From Salvelinus alpinus (taxonomy: Eukaryota > Chordata > Actinopteri > Salmoniformes > Salmonidae), in assembly GCF_045679555.1 (NCBI RefSeq), contig NC_092122.1:11310543-11374542 (forward strand): a stretch of DNA of 64,000 nt. Reading direction: 5' to 3'. Both the position numbers and the translations under genes were made by a program. The notes beneath the pieces were generated by a model. That model worked only from the letters and a program-made list of their open reading frames with translations, did no database searches and was not told the origin of the DNA. This document shows, piece after piece, positions 60,664 through 64,000 of the stretch (positions are counted from its first letter, which is position 1; each line of letters opens with the position of its first letter).

Positions 60664-61229
60664 TTTAAACAAACCATACCAGCTCTATGCACAAGAACTA
60701 CTTTCAACTATTTCCTCTGAGTATTTTACACAAACATATTTACTGGAAAAGCATCGCAGATGCAAAGTTTGGTAACAGAATGACGGCACAAACAACCGTC
60801 ATTCAACACGTGGCAAGTAGTCTATTGGTTAGATCACTGGGCTACTAACCTAGTCAAATCGCTGAGTCAACAAAGGACAAAACATGCCGATGTGCCCTCG
60901 AGCAAGACACTTAACCCTATTTACACCAGGGTCGCCGTTGAAGATGGCAGATCCTGGCCATGACCCCAGTCTCCGAGGGTGTCTTAGGGAGAGTTGGGAT
61001 ATGCAAAAAAAAATAAAAAATCCAATTCACACATGCGTATTAATACACACATGTACATGTGGGAAACAGGGCAAATAGAAGCACCCAGCAAATTATTATG
61101 ACAAACCGTCATTCTGTTACCAAACGTTGCATCTGCACTGTTCTTCAAGTAAATACGTTTTTTCAAAATGTTCAGTGTAAATTGTTCAAAAATAGTCCTT
61201 GTGCATAGAGTTGGTATGGTTTGTTTAAC
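60664..61229. mobile_element. Foldback (MITE-like) element split by a SINE
   Basis: 60666-60788 and 61105-61228 are imperfect inverted repeats of about 120 bp: AAACAAACCATACCAGCTCT / reversed AAACAAACCATACCAACTCT at the outer ends, and TTTGGTAACAGAATGACGG in both inner arms. Together they form a near-complete hairpin with almost no loop. TTAA-like or TA flanks are present on both sides. No coding capacity. The SINE at 60805-61100 lies at its centre. Confidence 0.78.
60805..61100 (+). mobile_element. tRNA-type SINE inside the foldback element
   Basis: Degenerate head AGTCTATTGGTTAGATCACT, then GTGCCCTCGAGCAAGACACTTAACCC, GACCCCAGTCTCCGAGGGTG and GAGTTGGGATATGC with an A-rich tract. The flanking target duplication is ACAACCGTCATTC (60792-60804) and ACAAACCGTCATTC (61101-61114). 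The SINE subfamily is uncertain (AvaIII- or FokI-like). Confidence 0.75.
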
Positions 61230-62404
61230 TAGTTTGACACACTGAGGAATTGCCCAAATGTAAAGACGGGAGAGAGGTGAAGAGAATGTAGCAGGAGATG
61301 AAGATAGAGATGTGTTTAAAGGGTGAGGGTAGATGGATAAGAGAAAAGGAGTGGGAGAGATAATGAGAGGGTGATACAGAAAGAGAGAGAAAGAGAGAAT
61401 AAGGAGATAGAGACGATTTCCTATTCCATCAGACGCACTGTGGCTCATTCAATATATTCCCCAGGCAATTACCCAGGCCACCTGCTTTGTCTCTCCTATC
61501 ATTGTTTCCATCTCTAGCCCTCTTTCTCTCTCTCTCTCTCTCTCTCCGGTCTGTGCTGTGTGTCTGTGAAAACAGCAGCAGAGTAGTGTCTATGATGTAG
61601 AGGCAGTTCTAATGAGCTCAGCCTTGCATTCAGCAGGATTCCAGTGGTACGAGACGCCTCTCATCTCACACTGGTTCACTGGCTACGTTTAAACTTTTCA
61701 TTCTAATTAAATAAATGCCCGCAAACCGAAAGACACTTAATAATGTGTCCCAATAGTTTTAGATTGTCTTCTCCTGTTTGTCTCTTATCTCCTTCCTGCC
61801 ACCCATAGAAGAGGCCAAGGAGAGGAAGCCTCACAAGACTATTGGTACACAGCCACACTAAACCTCTTCCTAACCTCGACCCTAACCTCCTAACACAACC
61901 CCTATGACACACCAAATACTCTCCTGTTAACATGGTGAGGTGTACTGTATGTTGGAGGTGTTGTCTATGAGAGGTCATGTCCCAGCTGCCCAGGGGTCAG
62001 TGGGGGCTTGTGGGGGAGTGAATGGGGTTTGTTCATGGACAAATGAGTGTGCCATTTGAACACAGTGGGACTCACATTAAACCTCATTAAAGGCCCGTTG
62101 ATAAACCGCTCCAAATTACAGCCTAGGACAGTGCATCTGCCAGTATGGACAATTATATCTAGAGGCACTAACACACACGCATCCCTCCTACTCTCTCTCT
62201 CCTTCTCTCTCTCTCTCTCTCTCTCTGTGTATTTCACCCTTTCTGTCATTTTCTCTTCCGTTGTTTCTGTCTCTCTCTTTCTTATATCCTTTTCTGTCTT
62301 CCTCTCTCTGTCATTCATTCTCTCTCATTTCTCTATCTCTCTCTCTCTCTCTAAAAAGATAATATCTGTTGCTTTAATCTTCTGGTGTTTGTGATTTTAT
62401 ATCT
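61230..62404. other. Unique DNA with pyrimidine tracts, no gene seen
   Basis: Purine-rich DNA at 61260-61420, (TC)n at 61520-61547 and 62195-62226, and CT-rich DNA at 62230-62352. Open frames of 91-154 codons in this interval are composition-driven. Confidence 0.55.
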
Positions 62405-64000
62405 TGCACTCTTTCTGTTCTTCACTTGTTCTCTCTCTCTTTCTCGCTCTCTCCTTCACTCTTTCCTCTCTCCGCACCTCTTGTTGTTTGTCCTCCGTTC
62501 TCGCTCTCTCCTTCACTCTTTCCTCTCTCCGCACCTCTTGTTGTTTGTCCTCCGTTCTCGCTCTCTCCTTCACTCTTTCCTCTCTCCGCACCTCTTGTTG
62601 TTTGTCCTCCGTTCTCGCTCTCTCCTTCACTCTTTCCTCTCTCCGCACCTCTTGTTGTTTGTCCTCCGTTCTCGCTCTCTCCTTCACTCTTTCCTCTCTC
62701 CGCACCTCTTGTTGTTTGTACTCCGTTCTCGCTCTCTCCTTCACTCTTTTCTCTCTCCGCACCTCTTGTTGTTTGTCCTCCGTTCTCGCTCTCTCCTTCA
62801 CTCTTTCCTCTCTCCGCACCTCTTGTTGTTTGTACTCCGTTCTCGCTCTCTCCTTCACTCTTTCCTCTCTCCGCACCTCTTGTTGTTTGTCCTCCGTTCT
62901 CGCTCTCTCCTTCACTCTTTCCTCTCTCCGCACCTCTTGTTGTTTGTCCTCCGTTCTCGCTCTCTCCTTCACTCTTTCCTCTCTCCGCACCTCTTGTTGT
63001 TTGTCCTCCGTTCTCGCTCTCTCCTTCACTCTTTCCTCTCTCCGCACCTCTTGTTGTTTGTCCTCCGTTCTCGCTCTCTCCTTCACTCTTTCCTCTCTCC
63101 GCACCTCTTGTTGTTTGTCCTCCGTTCCCGCTCTCTCCTTCACTCTTTCCTCTCTCCGCACCTCTTGTTGTTTGTCCTCCGTTCTCGCTCTCTCCTTCAC
63201 TCTTCCCTCTCTCCGCACCTCTTGTTGTTTGTCCTCCGTTCTCGCTCTCTCCTTCACTCTTACCTCTCTCCGCACCTCTTGTTGTTTGTCCTCCGTTCTC
63301 GCTCTCTCCTTCACTCTTACCTCTCTCCGCACCTCTTGTTGTTTGTCCTCCGTTCTCGCTCTCTCCTTCACTCTTTCCTCTCTCCGCACCTCTTGTTGTT
63401 TGTCCTCCGTTCTCGCTCTCTCCTTCACTCTTTCCTCTCTCCGCACCTCTTGTTGTTTGTCCTCCGTTCTCGCTCTCTCCTTCACTCTTTCCTCTCTCCG
63501 CACCTCTTGTTGTTTGTCCTCCGTTCTCGCTCTCTCCTTCACTCTTTCCTCTCTCCGCACCTCTTGTTGTTTGTCCTCCGTTCTCGCTCTCTCCTTCACT
63601 CTTACCTCTCTCCACTCCTCCTGTTGTTTGTTCTCCGTTCTCGCTCTCTCCTTCACTCTTACCTCTCTCCGCACCTCTTGTTGTTTGTCCTCCGTTCTCG
63701 CTCTCTCCTTCCCTCGTTCCTCTCTCCGCACCTCTTGTTGTTTGTCCTCCGTTCTCGCTCTCTCCTTCACTCTTACCTCTCTCCGCACCTCTTGTTGTTT
63801 GTCCTCCGTTCTCGCTCTCTCCTTCCCTCGTTCCTCTCTCCGCACCTCTTGTTGTTTGTCCTCCGTTCTCGCTCTCTCCTTCACTCTTACCTCTCTCCAC
63901 TCCTCCTGTTGTTTGTTCTCCGTTCTCGCTCTCTCCTTCACTCTTACCTCTCTCCGCACCTCTTGTTGTTTGTCCTCCGTTCTCGCTCTCTCCTTCCCTC
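62405..64000. repeat. 57-bp minisatellite, open at right edge
   Basis: About 28 copies of a 57-bp unit with CTCTCTCCGCACCTCTTGTT, GTTTGTCCTCCGTTCTCGCT and CTCTCCTTCACTCTTTC. 57 is divisible by 3, so minus-strand frames stay open for 520 and 492 codons, encoding 19-residue repeats such as REERVKERARTEDKQQEVR. There is no start context, splice signal or non-repeat domain, so I treat these frames as by-products. Confidence 0.93.

Overview
This window is repeat-rich nuclear DNA from a teleost, almost certainly a salmonid. That rests on recognisable salmonid SINE types (tRNA-derived HpaI/SmaI-like and tRNA-Leu/SlmI-like, 5S-rRNA-derived OS-SINE1-like), several fish Tc1-like elements, and very long GT/CA and GA microsatellites with GC-rich minisatellites. 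I found no convincing host protein-coding gene and no functional tRNA or rRNA gene. Every protein-like segment I can defend is a decayed transposase or reverse transcriptase.

Layout. 1-14394: a 44-bp minisatellite running off the left edge, with clear higher-order duplications. 14395-17740: ordinary unique DNA. 17741-20044: a LINE interrupted by a Tc1-like element that itself carries a tRNA-Leu-type SINE. 20045-26656: mostly unique DNA with a second LINE 3' fragment. 26657-30670: a 47-bp minisatellite lying between 19-bp inverted repeats. 31566-41193: a 9.6-kb nested assembly in which a SINE is split by a Tc1-like element, which is in turn split by an IS630-like element, a 4.3-kb transposon with 35-bp inverted repeats (tentatively Sola-like), and another Tc1-like element. 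41200-45370: SINE fragments, a 70-bp triplet repeat, two 15-bp minisatellites in opposite orientation and a 39-bp inverted copy. 45372-47797: a second nest (IS630-like > Tc1-like > 5S-derived SINE). 47981-51096: microsatellites and minisatellites. 51374-54982: a probable hAT-type element with an 8-bp target duplication, split by a Tc1-like element. 55193-62400: an 85-bp minisatellite, microsatellites, a SmaI/HpaI-like SINE and a foldback element split by a SINE. 62405-64000: a 57-bp minisatellite running off the right edge.

There is no operon or pathway here. The biological content is a layered record of transposition, where nesting gives relative ages. The most unusual object is the element at 34500-38830: perfect ends, AATT flanks, repeated subterminal motifs and a two-exon transposase gene spoiled by only one stop codon and one frame change. 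Family names come from remembered sequence patterns, not database searches.
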